A stretch of DNA of 64,000 nucleotides from Mycobacterium asiaticum (lineage in GTDB: Bacteria > Actinomycetota > Actinomycetes > Mycobacteriales > Mycobacteriaceae): assembly GCF_001673635.1 (NCBI RefSeq), contig NZ_LZMH01000035.1, forward strand, positions 62,001 through 126,000, given 5' to 3'. Under the pieces are notes generated by a model, which saw nothing but the letters and a program-made list of their open reading frames with translations, had not been told where the DNA came from and made no database searches. How positions within the stretch are numbered: the first letter of the stretch is position 1; every line of letters begins with the position of its first letter. Below are positions 36,352-46,145 of this stretch, one piece after another. The translations under genes and the position numbers were made by a program.

Positions 36352-36372
36352 AGTACGGTTCGGTACCGTACT
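36352..36372. promoter_or_regulatory. Perfect palindrome between tetR and mmpS (TetR operator candidate)
   Basis: AGTACGGT, a 5-nt centre TCGGT, then ACCGTACT: 8-bp arms, 21 bp in all, typical of a TetR dimer site. It lies 66 bp upstream of mmpS. The outer AGTAC/GTACT half-sites resemble those of the inverted repeat in the crtE promoter. Confidence 0.62.
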
Positions 36373-36437
36373 GTCATACCAGTGCTGCCGGCGGGCGCCG
36401 GACGTGGTGCTCTGCCTGGACAGCGAAAGGCCAACGG

Positions 36438-36884
36438 GTGGGACGGGTTTCGTTAGCACCTCTGGTCAAGCGGGGGTGGATGGTATTGGTCGCGACCGTG
36501 GTAGTCGCGACCGCCGCGTTCGCCATCTATCGCCTGCATGGAATCTTCGGCAGCCAGCACGACGCGTCCGCCAACAGCGGCATCTCCAACGAGATCGTCC
36601 CGTTCAACCCCAAAAACGTGGTCCTGGAAGTCTTCGGCGCGCCCGGCTCCGTCGCGACCATCAACTACCTGGACGTCAACGCACAGCCACAGCAGGTGCT
36701 CAACGCGCCGCTACCCTGGTCGTTCACCATCACCACCACCGAACCGGCCGTGCTGGGAAACGTTGTGGCGCAAGGCAACGGCAACACCATCGGCTGCCGA
36801 ATCACTGTCAACGGTGAAGTCAAGGACGAACGCACCATCAATACCGCCTACGCCTACACCTTCTGCTTGGACAAATCCGGATGA
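36438..36884 (+). CDS. MmpS-family membrane accessory protein
   Basis: 148 residues from a GTG with AAAGG upstream. One N-terminal membrane helix ([21 protein letters not shown]) and an exported beta-sandwich domain with [63 protein letters not shown] and the C-terminal [29 protein letters not shown], all MmpS hallmarks (two Cys for a disulfide). It couples to mmpL by ATGA. MmpS5/MmpL5-type pairs export siderophores and drugs; the cargo here is unknown. Confidence 0.93.
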   Translation: MGRVSLAPLVKRGWMVLVATVVVATAAFAIYRLHGIFGSQHDASANSGISNEIVPFNPKNVVLEVFGAPGSVATINYLDVNAQPQQVLNAPLPWSFTITTTEPAVLGNVVAQGNGNTIGCRITVNGEVKDERTINTAYAYTFCLDKSG

Positions 36885-39772
36885 ACGACGAGAAGCCCCC
36901 TCGCATTCCCCACACCATCCGGCGGTTGTCGGTGCCGATCCTGTTGTTCTGGGTGATCCTGGCGGGGGTCAGCAACGCCCTGGTGCCGCAATTGGAAAAG
37001 GTGGGCGAGACCCACAACGTCGCACTGATCTCACCCGACTCGCCGTCCCTGAAGGCGACCAAACGCATCGGTGCGGCATTTCACGAGTTCGACACCGACA
37101 GCACCGCGATGATCGTGCTGGAAGGCGACAAGCCGTTGGGCGCCGACGCCCACCAGTACTACGACACGCTGATCCACAAGCTGGAGCGGGACCGTAAACA
37201 CGTCGAGCACGTGCAGGACTTCTGGGGCGACAGCCTCACCGCGGCCGGATCGCAGAGCGGCGACGGCAAAGCCGCCTACGTCCAGTTGAACCTCGCCGGC
37301 AACCAGGGCTCCGCGCTGGCCAACGAATCCGTCGTCGCCGTGCGCAAAATCGTCGAAAGCACGCCGGCCCCAACCGGTGTCAAGGCCTACGTGACCGGCG
37401 CCGCCCCGCTGATCGCCGACCAGTTCGAGGTGGGCAGCAAGGGCACCGCAAAGGTCACCGCCCTCACCGTCGGAGTCATCGCGGTGATGCTGTTCTTCGT
37501 CTACCGGTCGTTCCTGACCATGCTGTTGGTGCTGGTGACGGTGATGATCGAGATGGCCGCCGCGCGAGGCATCGTCGCCTTCCTCGGCAATGCCGGGATC
37601 ATCGGGCTGTCGACGTACGCGACGAATCTGCTCACCCTGTTGGTGATCGCCGCCGGCACCGACTACGCCATCTTCCTCGTCGGCCGTTACCAGGAAGCCC
37701 GCAGCGCCGGCGAAGAACGAGAAACCGCGTACTACACCATGTTTCGTGGGACCGCCCACATCATCCTGGGATCCGGGCTGACCGTGGCCGGTGCGGTGGC
37801 ATGTTTGAGCTTCACCCGGCTGCCGTATTTCCAGAGCCTCGGGGTGCCCGCGGCCCTGGGCATCCTGGTTGCGCTGGTGGCCGCGTTGACCCTGGCGCCT
37901 GCGGTGCTGACGCTGGGTGCGCTGGTGGGCATCTTCGAACCCAAACGTGCGATGCGTACCCGCGGCTGGCGCCGGATCGGCACGGCCATCGTGCGCTGGC
38001 CCGGGCCGGTCCTCACGGTGGCGTGCGCGGTGGCCTTCATCGGCCTGCTCACCTTGCCGGGTTACAAGACGAGCTACGACACCCGCCCCTACATGCCCGA
38101 AGACGCCCCGGCGAACGTCGGCTACACGGCCGCCGAGCGGCACTTCTCCCGCGCCCGGCTGGAACCGGAATTGCTGATGGTCGAGACCGATCGCGACATG
38201 CGCAACCCGGCCGCCATGCTGATCCTGGACCGGATCGCCAAGGCGGTGTTCCATGTGCCGGGCATCGCTCAGGTGCAGTCCATCACCCGGCCGCTGGGCA
38301 CCCCGCTCACGCACACCTCGCTGGCCTTCCAGATCAGCGCCCAGAGCGCTAACCAGAGTGAAAACCTCAGATATCAACGGGATCGCGCGGACGACCTGCT
38401 GCGCCAAGCCGGCGAACTCTCCAACTCGATCGACATCCTCCGGCAGCAGTACACGCTGCAACAGGAGTTGGCGGCGACCACCCACAGTGAGGCGCAGAGC
38501 TTCCGCGACACGATCGCGGTGATCAACGATCTGCGGGATAAGATCGCGAATTTCGACGACTTCTTCCGGCCGATCCGCAGCTATTTCTATTGGGAGAAGC
38601 ACTGTTTCGACATCCCGGTCTGCTACGCGATCAGGTCGGTGCTGGACGCGCTCGACGGCGTCGACCAACTCAGCGCGCGGTTCGAGGATCTGACGGCCAC
38701 CCTGGACAAGCTGGACGCGTTGCAGCCCAAGCTGGTGGCCCTGATACCGCAGCAGATCGCGAGCCAGGAGACCAATCACGACCTGACCCTGGCCAATTAC
38801 GCCACCCTGTCCGGCATCTACGCCCAGACCGCGGCGGCCATCGAGAACTCGACGGAGCTGGGACGCGCATTCGACGAATCCAAGAACGACGACACCTTCT
38901 ATCTGCCGCCCGAGGTTTTCAGCAACCCCGACTTCAAACGCGGGCTGAAACTGTTCCTTTCACCCGACGGTAAAGCCGCCCGGATGATCGTTACCCACGA
39001 AGGCGATCCCGCTACGCCAGAAGGCATTTCGCATATCGAGCCGATCCGCAATGCTGCCCACGAGGCGGTCAAGGGCACCCCGATGGCCGAGGCGAAATTC
39101 TACCTCGGCGGCACCGCGGCCACCTACAAGGACATCCAGGACGGCGCCACCTACGACCTGCTGATCGCCGGTATTGCCGCGCTGAGCCTGATCCTGCTGA
39201 TCATGATGATGCTGACCCGAAGTCTGGTGGCCGCCATCGTCATCGTCGGCACCGTCGCCTTATCGCTGGGCGCCTCGTTTGGGATCTCGGTTCTGGTGTG
39301 GCAGTACATGTTCGGCATCAAACTCTATTGGGTGGTGCTGGCGCTGGCGGTGATCTTGCTGCTCGCGGTGGGGTCGGACTACAACCTGTTGCTGATTTCG
39401 CGGTTCCGCGAGGAGATCGCCGCCGGCCTCAACACCGGGATCATCCGCGCGATGGCCGGCTCCGGTTCGGTGGTCACTTCTGCGGGGCTGGTTTTCGCGG
39501 TCACCATGTGCGCGTTCATGTTCAGCGGTTTTCAGGTGCTCGGGCAGATCGGCACCACCATCGGCCTCGGTTTGTTGTTCGACACCTTGATCGTGCGGTC
39601 CTTCATGACGCCGTCGATCGCGGCGCTACTCGGGCGGTGGTTCTGGTGGCCCCAGCGGGTCCGTCCGCGGCCGGCCAGTCAGATGTTGCGACCCTACGGT
39701 CCCCGTTCGGCGGTCCGCCAACTGCTGTTGTGGGAAGACGGCGATCCGGTGATGCCGTCCTCGCGCAACTGA
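36881..39772 (+). CDS. MmpL-family RND transporter
   Basis: 963 residues, the size of MmpL4/MmpL5-type proteins. Twelve predicted helices in two halves separated by large periplasmic loops, with proton-relay segments [20 protein letters not shown] (helix 4 region) and [19 protein letters not shown] (helix 10 region). The second loop is rich in coiled coil (residues 485-560 and 590-670), as in the MmpL3/5 class that forms a periplasmic extension. TetR-mmpS-mmpL is a self-contained efflux unit lying between ligA and the Rv3013 homologue. Confidence 0.95.
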   Translation: MNDEKPPRIPHTIRRLSVPILLFWVILAGVSNALVPQLEKVGETHNVALISPDSPSLKATKRIGAAFHEFDTDSTAMIVLEGDKPLGADAHQYYDTLIHKLERDRKHVEHVQDFWGDSLTAAGSQSGDGKAAYVQLNLAGNQGSALANESVVAVRKIVESTPAPTGVKAYVTGAAPLIADQFEVGSKGTAKVTALTVGVIAVMLFFVYRSFLTMLLVLVTVMIEMAAARGIVAFLGNAGIIGLSTYATNLLTLLVIAAGTDYAIFLVGRYQEARSAGEERETAYYTMFRGTAHIILGSGLTVAGAVACLSFTRLPYFQSLGVPAALGILVALVAALTLAPAVLTLGALVGIFEPKRAMRTRGWRRIGTAIVRWPGPVLTVACAVAFIGLLTLPGYKTSYDTRPYMPEDAPANVGYTAAERHFSRARLEPELLMVETDRDMRNPAAMLILDRIAKAVFHVPGIAQVQSITRPLGTPLTHTSLAFQISAQSANQSENLRYQRDRADDLLRQAGELSNSIDILRQQYTLQQELAATTHSEAQSFRDTIAVINDLRDKIANFDDFFRPIRSYFYWEKHCFDIPVCYAIRSVLDALDGVDQLSARFEDLTATLDKLDALQPKLVALIPQQIASQETNHDLTLANYATLSGIYAQTAAAIENSTELGRAFDESKNDDTFYLPPEVFSNPDFKRGLKLFLSPDGKAARMIVTHEGDPATPEGISHIEPIRNAAHEAVKGTPMAEAKFYLGGTAATYKDIQDGATYDLLIAGIAALSLILLIMMMLTRSLVAAIVIVGTVALSLGASFGISVLVWQYMFGIKLYWVVLALAVILLLAVGSDYNLLLISRFREEIAAGLNTGIIRAMAGSGSVVTSAGLVFAVTMCAFMFSGFQVLGQIGTTIGLGLLFDTLIVRSFMTPSIAALLGRWFWWPQRVRPRPASQMLRPYGPRSAVRQLLLWEDGDPVMPSSRN

Positions 39773-40432
39773 CTACCGCAGCAGCGTCGCGACGATGCCG
39801 GCCAGGTAACCGAGCCTGGCCACCTCCGAAGGCCGGAATTCGGGGCCGGGCCGGCCCAGCACGACGGCGGTGTCGGGGTCGCCGAGCGGCGCCGCGACCA
39901 TCGTGGTGTCCATGTCGCGCCACGCCTGCGGCACCCACTCGGCGCTGCCGTCCAGCGTCGAGGCCTGCTCGAGTGGCAGCCACGGTGCCGACACGGCCCG
40001 GGTCTCGGGCGCGCCGGCACTGGCGGCCAGCCGCTGCACCTGCCCGTCGTGCGTGCCGCGCAAGACCGTGCACCAGCTGACCCGCAGGATCCGCGGCGCC
40101 TGGTCGGCCAGCACCTGCAGCCGCGACGCGTTGTCGCCGGCGGCCGAGACACGGTCGAGCAGTTCCAGCTCGCGGTGCGCTTCGAGCAGCCCGGTGTGCG
40201 GCCGGACGCTGTCCACCCGGACGCCGGGCAGGGATTCGGCGGCCGTGATCAGTGTGTCCGGCATCGCGCCCGGTGGCAGTTCGATCACCAGGTCGTCGAT
40301 GGCGAGCCCGGAGATGCGTTCGACCACGTCGAGCGACAAGATGTCGGCCCCGACCAGCCCTAGCGCGACCGCCAGCGATCCCAAACTGCCTGGTCGGTCG
40401 ACCAGCTCGATGCGCAGCAGATAGGAAGGCAC
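39773..40432 (-). CDS. ACT-domain protein, Rv3013 homologue
   Basis: 219 residues from a GTG at 40432 chosen by homology (frame open to 40474). N-terminal ACT domain SYLLRIELVDRPGSLGSLAVALGLVGADILSLDVVERI, a second region VRVDSVRPHTGLLEAHRELELLDRV, and a C-terminal GAF/GNAT-like part (VPQAWRDMDTTMVAAPLGDPDTAVVLGRPG). ACT domains bind amino acids; the regulated target is unknown. Convergent with mmpL, with stops adjacent. Confidence 0.88.
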   Translation of the reverse strand: MPSYLLRIELVDRPGSLGSLAVALGLVGADILSLDVVERISGLAIDDLVIELPPGAMPDTLITAAESLPGVRVDSVRPHTGLLEAHRELELLDRVSAAGDNASRLQVLADQAPRILRVSWCTVLRGTHDGQVQRLAASAGAPETRAVSAPWLPLEQASTLDGSAEWVPQAWRDMDTTMVAAPLGDPDTAVVLGRPGPEFRPSEVARLGYLAGIVATLLR

Positions 40433-40526
40433 GGCCAACACTTTGGCACAGGGATGCGTGAGGTGCACTTTCACCGGGTAAGCCCTACGCCGTGCGCGGC
40501 AGGACTATCCGGGGAGGGTTGCAGTG

Positions 40527-40562
40527 ATGCATAGACCGACGTCTGAGCAGGCAGGAAGGTGA
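40527..40562 (+). CDS. Possible 11-codon leader ORF coupled to moxR
   Basis: ATG at 40527 preceded by GGGGAGGG (40511-40518, 8 nt spacing) encodes MHRPTSEQAGR and stops in a GTGA overlap with the moxR GTG at 40559. moxR itself has its purine run too close to the start, so ribosomes may reach it by coupling. Reading is direct; function is inferred. Confidence 0.4.
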   Translation: MHRPTSEQAGR

Positions 40563-41560
40563 CCAGTACCCGCATTCAGCCGAGCCAGCAGGATATGGAG
40601 CACGCCTACCGTGTGGTGGACGCCATATCGGCGGCATTCGCCCGAAAGGTGGTCGGCCAGGACTATCTGCGCGAGTCGCTGCTGCTCGGCATGCTCACCG
40701 GCGGGCACATCCTGCTGGAGGGGGTGCCGGGGCTGGCCAAGACGACCGCCGCGCGGGTGATCGCCGATGCGATCTCCGGCCAGTTCCAACGCATCCAGTG
40801 CACGCCCGATCTGCTGCCCAGCGACATCATCGGCACCCAGATCTTCGATTCCTCGACCAACACCTTCACCACGCAACTGGGCCCGGTGCACGCGAACATC
40901 GTCCTGCTCGACGAGATCAACCGGTCCAGCGCGAAGACCCAGAGCGCCATGCTGGAAGCGATGGAGGAGCGCCAAACCACCATCGCGGGCCAGGTGTACC
41001 CGATCCCTGAGCCGTTCCTGGTGATTGCGACGCAGAATCCGGTCGACCAGGAGGGCACCTATCCGCTGTCGGAGGCGCAGACCGACCGGTTCATGCTCAA
41101 AGAGGTGCTCCGCTATCCCCGACCGGAGGACGAAGTCGAGGTGATTGCCCGTATCGACGCCGGCGTGTACGACCGGGACGTGCCGGCGCAGCCGGTGGTG
41201 AGCCTCGACGAGATCGCGCGCCTACAGGGTGTTGCGCGCAGCGTGCACATGGACACCGAGCTGATCCGCTACACCAGCGAACTCGTGCACGTCACCCGCA
41301 ATGCCGGGGAGTTCCTGCCTGCCGACGTGGCTCGGGTGGTGGAGTACGGCGCCAGCCCGCGAGCCACCATCGCCTTCTGCCAGGCCGCCCGCGCGCTGGC
41401 CTTGCTGTCCGGGCGAAATCACGTGATTCCCGACGACATTCGCAAGCTGGCGCACCGAGTCCTGCGGCATCGACTGATCCTGGGCTTCGAGGCGGTCACT
41501 CTCGGGGTCTCCGCGGAGATGGTGATCGACGCTGTGCTGCAATCGGTTCGAGTGCCCTGA
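40559..41560 (+). CDS. MoxR-type AAA+ ATPase
   Basis: 333 residues (GTG 40559; ATG 40595 is an alternative). Walker A HILLEGVPGLAKTTAARVIA, Walker B ANIVLLDEINRSSAKTQSAMLEAMEE, sensor 1 FLVIATQNPVDQEGTYPLSEAQTDRFMLKE. MoxR ATPases act as chaperones, often with DUF58 and VWA proteins, which follow here. It heads a six-gene operon placed between the Rv3013 and gatC homologues, a site where I recall no such operon in M. tuberculosis. Confidence 0.93.
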   Translation: MTSTRIQPSQQDMEHAYRVVDAISAAFARKVVGQDYLRESLLLGMLTGGHILLEGVPGLAKTTAARVIADAISGQFQRIQCTPDLLPSDIIGTQIFDSSTNTFTTQLGPVHANIVLLDEINRSSAKTQSAMLEAMEERQTTIAGQVYPIPEPFLVIATQNPVDQEGTYPLSEAQTDRFMLKEVLRYPRPEDEVEVIARIDAGVYDRDVPAQPVVSLDEIARLQGVARSVHMDTELIRYTSELVHVTRNAGEFLPADVARVVEYGASPRATIAFCQAARALALLSGRNHVIPDDIRKLAHRVLRHRLILGFEAVTLGVSAEMVIDAVLQSVRVP

Positions 41561-41569
41561 CGGCAGATC

Positions 41570-42442
41570 ATGGGTCGACACCTGAACCAGGCGAAGTCGC
41601 ATTTCGGGACCGACACCCGGCGACTGCTCGAAGGCGGCCGCTACGCCCTGCTGCACACCAGAAGCCTCGAACTCGACGATCTGCGTCCCTACGTCCCCGG
41701 CGACGATTTGCGCGACATCGATTGGAAGGCGTCGGCGCGCTCGGGCGCGACACTGATCAAACGCTTCGTGTCAGAAAAGCATCACAAGATCCTGCTGGTG
41801 GCCGACTCGGGACGCAACATGTCGGCGTTGACGGACAGCGGTGAGGTCAAGGGCGAGGTGGCCACCAACGTAATGGGCGCGATCGGCCTGATCGCCATGG
41901 GACGCAGTGACGAGATCGGCTTGGTCTGCGGTGATTCGCGGGGCACCGCCTCGGTCCGCAGCGGGCGCGGCGAAACACACGTCGAGAGCCTGCTGCATCG
42001 CTTCTACACCAACACCTTTCGGGATGCCGCCACCAGCGACATCGTGCGCCAATTGGATTTCGTCGCCCGGGCGCACCGGCACCGCCTGCTGCTGATCGTG
42101 GTGTCCGACGAGCCCGAGGTCACCCCCGGTCTCGGTGAGGTGCTCAAGCGGCTCAGCGGGCGGCACGAGGTGATGTGGCTGATGATCGTCGACATGCCGG
42201 CGGTCGGGCCGGCCGACGGCGGACTGGGCGGGTTCGACGTTTCCACCGGACGATTCGTGCTCGGCGGCGCCGCGCTGGGCCCTCGAGTGATCGCCGCCTA
42301 CTACGCCGCCGAGGAACGTCGCGCCGAGCGACTCGACGCGTTCCTCACCGAGCACCGGGTGCGCTTCGCGAGGATCGGCGGCAACGACGAGATACGCTCC
42401 GCCATAGTCGAATTGACCGAAGTGTACCGCCGTGCCGGGTGA
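41570..42442 (+). CDS. DUF58 protein (VWA-like) of the MoxR operon
   Basis: 290 residues. DUF58 signature LELDDLRPYVPGDDLRDIDWKASARSG at about 34-60; a VWA-like metal site ILLVADSGRNMSAL follows (D-x-S-x-x-x-S arrangement). The C-terminal part is alpha/beta. Together with MoxR it resembles the known MoxR-DUF58 pairing. Starts 9 nt after moxR. Confidence 0.9.
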   Translation: MGRHLNQAKSHFGTDTRRLLEGGRYALLHTRSLELDDLRPYVPGDDLRDIDWKASARSGATLIKRFVSEKHHKILLVADSGRNMSALTDSGEVKGEVATNVMGAIGLIAMGRSDEIGLVCGDSRGTASVRSGRGETHVESLLHRFYTNTFRDAATSDIVRQLDFVARAHRHRLLLIVVSDEPEVTPGLGEVLKRLSGRHEVMWLMIVDMPAVGPADGGLGGFDVSTGRFVLGGAALGPRVIAAYYAAEERRAERLDAFLTEHRVRFARIGGNDEIRSAIVELTEVYRRAG

Positions 42443-42908
42443 CGGTCTGCTGCGATTCATCTCCGGCCCGCTGCGTTTCTCCGCTTGGTGGCCGGTGTTG
42501 GGTGTTTTACTGCTTTTAGCCGTAATCGGCTGGTATGCAGTTGTTTTCGTGTGGACATTGCCGCCGGCACGGTTGCGCCGGATGCCTGTGATCAACGGCC
42601 TCCACGCACGGGTCAACCGGCGCAGGTTCGCGCGCGCGGTCGCAAGGATCGGCGCCCAATACCGGGACGGTACGCTGACGCCGAGCGCGGCCAGCGCCCG
42701 AATCAGCCGCACACTGCGCAGCTTTCTGTATGTGGCCACCGGGATCAGGGCTCAGTACCTGCACGTCGAGCAACTGGCCGGCGGCCCGCTCGCCGCTGCG
42801 GCGCCGCTGTTTGCCGGGCTGAACGACGCGCGCTTCAACCCAGGGGCACAACAGGATGTCGCCGAGCTGGGGCGCTCGGCGGAGGAGCTGATCACCTCGT
42901 GGAACTGA
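42432..42908 (+). CDS. Small membrane protein of the MoxR operon
   Basis: 158 residues from a GTG that overlaps the DUF58 end by 11 nt. One membrane helix near the N-terminus (SAWWPVLGVLLLLAVIGWYAVVFVW), then a basic cytosolic part with a DUF4129-like helical region (RFARAVARIGAQYRDGTLTPSAASARISRTLRSFLYVATGI). No family assigned with certainty; position corresponds to the BatB/BatD-type accessory genes of such operons. Confidence 0.78.
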   Translation: MPGDGLLRFISGPLRFSAWWPVLGVLLLLAVIGWYAVVFVWTLPPARLRRMPVINGLHARVNRRRFARAVARIGAQYRDGTLTPSAASARISRTLRSFLYVATGIRAQYLHVEQLAGGPLAAAAPLFAGLNDARFNPGAQQDVAELGRSAEELITSWN

Positions 42909-43984
42909 AGTGGTGGCCGGTCTTCTACATCGGGCTGTTGAGTCTCGCGGTCGCGGTGGCGGCCGCCGTGCTGCTGCCCACCGCCCGGCTGCGCCGGACG
43001 CTTCGGCCGCTGGCGCACGTCGACCGGCTCACCAGGCTTCCGCAGTACCTGCGCGTCTACCGGTTCTATCTCTTCTCGGTCGTGGTGACCGGCGTGTTGC
43101 TGCTGGCCACCTTCCTGACCGCGTTGACCGCCAGCGCGCGGCCCACCGGGATGGCCTCCGCGAGGCAGGCATTCGACACCGCCCATCCGCAGGACATCAT
43201 GCTGTGTGTCGGAGCGCCGGTGACGGATGAGGCCACGGCGGATTTCCTGCAGTACTACGCGCGCTACGTGCAGCGGCTGCGACCCGAGGACACCCGCCGG
43301 TTCGGGCTGACCTCCCCGACCCTGCGGGTCATTCCGCTGACCCGCGATCACCGCTACCTGGCCGACCGGTTGGGATCGCTGTCCCGGCTTGCCCGCATCC
43401 AACAGGATCTTGATGACCGTAAAGCGTTGCCGGACAACGAACGCGCGGAGCTGACCAGGGGGCTCGAAGGCTTCTCCCGTCCGGTCGGCTACGTCGACTA
43501 TGCCCCGGGCGTTCCGGACACGCTCGCCCAATGCATGGCCGGTTTCCCGTCGTACCCCGCGGAGCGGGCACACCGGCGGCAGCTGATCTATTTCGGCTAC
43601 AGCACGTTTCGCGATCCCGCGGAGCGTCGGCCGTCGCTGTTCACCGGTGAGACCCTGAAGCGGCTGGCGGTGCAGCAAGGTGTCCAGGTCAACGTCGTCG
43701 CCCGGTCGGACGTGGCGAGCTCGTCCACCGAAGACGCCGATGCGCTGCAGGACACCGCGCAGGAGTGCGGTGGCAGGTTCTTCCAATACAACCCGGCTGG
43801 CGTCGAGTCCGCCGACACCCTGAGCGACTACCTCGACGAGATCGACGAAAACGGCCCCACCGCTCAATTGCCCGGCGGCAAAGTCATCTCGGTTCATTCC
43901 GCCGACTCGCCGGAAACACTGCTCGTCGGCAGCCTGCTGGCCGCCGCTCTGTTGTCCGTCTCGCTGGCGGTGCTGCGGCGATGA
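42899..43984 (+). CDS. Membrane-anchored protein of the MoxR operon (BatA/BatB-like)
   Basis: 361 residues from a GTG at 42899 that overlaps the previous gene by 10 nt. Two N-terminal helices (VFYIGLLSLAVAVAAAVLLP and FYLFSVVVTGVLLLATFLTAL), an extracytoplasmic domain with PQDIMLCVGAPVTDEATADFLQYYARYV and several Cys (LAQCMAGF, AQECGGRFF), and a C-terminal helix LLVGSLLAAALLSVSLAVL. The VWA metal motif is not evident, so it is a divergent relative. Confidence 0.78.
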   Translation: MELKWWPVFYIGLLSLAVAVAAAVLLPTARLRRTLRPLAHVDRLTRLPQYLRVYRFYLFSVVVTGVLLLATFLTALTASARPTGMASARQAFDTAHPQDIMLCVGAPVTDEATADFLQYYARYVQRLRPEDTRRFGLTSPTLRVIPLTRDHRYLADRLGSLSRLARIQQDLDDRKALPDNERAELTRGLEGFSRPVGYVDYAPGVPDTLAQCMAGFPSYPAERAHRRQLIYFGYSTFRDPAERRPSLFTGETLKRLAVQQGVQVNVVARSDVASSSTEDADALQDTAQECGGRFFQYNPAGVESADTLSDYLDEIDENGPTAQLPGGKVISVHSADSPETLLVGSLLAAALLSVSLAVLRR

Positions 43985-45012
43985 GTTCCTATCCGGTGCT
44001 GCCGGCCATCTGGATCGTGGCCCTCACCGCACTGCTGGTCCTGATCCGGGTGGTAGCGCTGTACCGGTTGCTGCTGCGGAGCGGGACGGGGCGGATCGGG
44101 CCGGTGTTGGGGCGTTGGGGCGCAACGACGTTGGCCGTCATCCTGCTGGTCATTGCCGCTTGCCGCCCTGGGTTCGACCGGGATCCCGGCGGTCCGTCGG
44201 CCGATCCCGTCCTGGACGCGAATGTCTTCTTCGTCGTGGACCGGTCGGTGAATGCCCGCGTCGAGGATTTCGGCGACGGCAAATCGCGAATGTCGGGGAT
44301 GCGGGCGGACATCGGCGCGTTGATCGACCGGTACCCGCAGGCGCGGTTCGCGCTCATCTCGTTTGCGGCCCAGGCCACCCTGGATTGGCCGCTGTCCGAC
44401 GACGCCGCGGGTCTGCATTCCGTCGTCAAAGGGCTCTCGCCTTACATCGCGGTGCCACCGGACGCGTTCTATCAGGCCAACGCCGTCGCCGCGCGGGATG
44501 TGCTGCGCGCCAAGGTCGAACAGGCTGCCAAGACCTACCCGGAGTCGCAGACCCTCGTCTTCTACCTCGGCACCGGCGCCCCGGGTTCTCGGGCGGCCGC
44601 GACCTCTATCGAGCTCGGACGCAACAAGATCGCAGGCGGCGCCGTGCTCGGCTACGGCACCGCGGCCGGCGGGCCGATTCCGCAGGGCTGGGTCGACGGC
44701 AGAATGGTTTATCAACCCGATCCAGACGGAAGCGGACCGCTGACTTCCGCGATCGACGAGACCCGGCTGCACGACATCGCCGCCCAACTCGACCTTCGCT
44801 ACGTTCATCGCGACGGCGGGCCACTGCCCAATGGTGTCGCGCCTGCGGTCGTCGGCACGGGTGGCACCGACCCGTCGGCGCAGCTGTTCGGACGCCTGGA
44901 GCTGTACTGGGTCTGCACCCTGATTGCCGCGGCGTTGTTGTTGGCCGAGGGCGTGCTGACCGTTCGGGAGTACCGGCGCAACCGCATGTCCACCCGGGAT
45001 GTGGCTCGATGA
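43981..45012 (+). CDS. VWA-domain membrane protein of the MoxR operon
   Basis: 343 residues, ATGA overlap with the previous gene. Two N-terminal helices, then LDANVFFVVDRSVNARVEDFGDGKSRMSGMRADIGALIDRYPQARFALISFAAQATLDWPLSDDAAGLHSVVKGLSPY, a von Willebrand A domain with a degenerate D-x-S-x metal motif (VVDRSVNA), and a C-terminal helix LYWVCTLIAAALLLAEGVL. Topology matches BatA-type proteins. Confidence 0.85.
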   Translation: MSSYPVLPAIWIVALTALLVLIRVVALYRLLLRSGTGRIGPVLGRWGATTLAVILLVIAACRPGFDRDPGGPSADPVLDANVFFVVDRSVNARVEDFGDGKSRMSGMRADIGALIDRYPQARFALISFAAQATLDWPLSDDAAGLHSVVKGLSPYIAVPPDAFYQANAVAARDVLRAKVEQAAKTYPESQTLVFYLGTGAPGSRAAATSIELGRNKIAGGAVLGYGTAAGGPIPQGWVDGRMVYQPDPDGSGPLTSAIDETRLHDIAAQLDLRYVHRDGGPLPNGVAPAVVGTGGTDPSAQLFGRLELYWVCTLIAAALLLAEGVLTVREYRRNRMSTRDVAR

Positions 45013-45821
45013 CGCCGCGCAGCGTCACGTCGGCGCGCCTTCGGCTACGCCGCCGGCTCTGTTTGTGCTCCGCGCCGGTGGCCGTGGTTTTGGTGTTGGC
45101 GGCGGTCAAGATGATCTCCGTCGGAGTGCTCGGGTCGTGGGCAACAACGGATTTCAGCCGCCACGACATCGAGGGGCTGCGGCGCGACGTGGCCTGGTTG
45201 CGCATCGTCGACGTGCTCGACCCGGCCAAGACCTCGTTCGCGGCCGGCGACCTGCACGTCCTGGAAGGGCGCCTGCACGACGCCGACGACTCGTTCGCCG
45301 ACTCACTGGCCCGCACGCAGGCGGCCCGGTCGTGCCCGGTGCGGGTCAACCTGCTGCTGGTTCGTGAGACCCGGGGCGATCTGGCTGCCCGCAAGGCGAA
45401 CAAGGCGGAGGCACAGCGGTTCTATACCGCCGCCATCGCGTTGGCCGATCAGGCGCCGGCAGGCTGCTTCGCCGGCAATGGCGACAGTGACCTGCAGCGT
45501 CGCGCGATCCGGGACACGGCGATTCCGCGACTGCGGCAGAAACTGGACTTGCTCGATCGGCCGCCGGGCACAGCACCGGCCGAGCCGTCCGCGCCCGAGG
45601 CGCCGCCACCGGGGCCGCCGCCGTCGGGACCCCCGCCGGCCGGCAACTCGGAACTGGGCTCCACCGGTCCGGGGGAACTGATTCCGATCTCACCCGACCG
45701 CCTGCCGGTCACCGGTGGTACCGGTCCGCCGGGTCATCGACTCGGCACCGGAGATCCGCTTGACCTGCTTCGCAAGCTGCTGGACGACGCCAACTCCTAC
45801 GGCGACAACCGGGAGGGATAA
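45009..45821 (+). CDS. TPR-like / proline-rich protein, last gene of the MoxR operon (BatC-like)
   Basis: 270 residues, ATGA overlap with the VWA gene. One N-terminal membrane helix ([20 protein letters not shown]), a helical part with TPR-like pattern ([50 protein letters not shown]), then a proline-rich linker ([18 protein letters not shown]) and an acidic tail. It corresponds in position to BatC/E proteins of MoxR operons. Confidence 0.75.
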   Translation: MTPRSVTSARLRLRRRLCLCSAPVAVVLVLAAVKMISVGVLGSWATTDFSRHDIEGLRRDVAWLRIVDVLDPAKTSFAAGDLHVLEGRLHDADDSFADSLARTQAARSCPVRVNLLLVRETRGDLAARKANKAEAQRFYTAAIALADQAPAGCFAGNGDSDLQRRAIRDTAIPRLRQKLDLLDRPPGTAPAEPSAPEAPPPGPPPSGPPPAGNSELGSTGPGELIPISPDRLPVTGGTGPPGHRLGTGDPLDLLRKLLDDANSYGDNREG

Positions 45822-45845
45822 GCCACTCCACTAGGCTTTTCGCTC

Positions 45846-46145
45846 GTGTCCCAAATCTCTCGCGACGAGGTGGCCCACCTCGCCAGACTGGCCCGTCTGG
45901 CGTTGACCGAGACGGAGCTGAACAGCTTCGCCGGTCAACTCGACGCCATCCTCAACCACGTCAGCCAGATCCAGGCCGTCGACGTGACCGGTGTCGAGGC
46001 CACCGACAACCCGCTCAAGGACGTCAACGTCACCCGGCCGGACCAGACACAACCGTGCCTGACGCAACAGGAGGCACTGGCTGCCGCCCCCGAAGCGGTC
46101 GATGGCCGCTTCGCCGTCCCCCAGATCCTGGGGGAGAGCCAGTGA
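45846..46145 (+). CDS. gatC: Asp-tRNA(Asn)/Glu-tRNA(Gln) amidotransferase subunit C
   Basis: 99 residues from a GTG; Rv3012c homologue. [49 protein letters not shown] followed by [10 protein letters not shown] is the GatC pattern. It stabilises GatA and wraps GatB. GTGA overlap with gatA. Confidence 0.96.
   Translation: MSQISRDEVAHLARLARLALTETELNSFAGQLDAILNHVSQIQAVDVTGVEATDNPLKDVNVTRPDQTQPCLTQQEALAAAPEAVDGRFAVPQILGESQ

Noticed and set aside
37031-38779. 582-codon open frame on the minus strand
   Set aside because: Antisense to the mmpL gene, with the low-complexity [12 protein letters not shown] composition typical of a GC-rich shadow.
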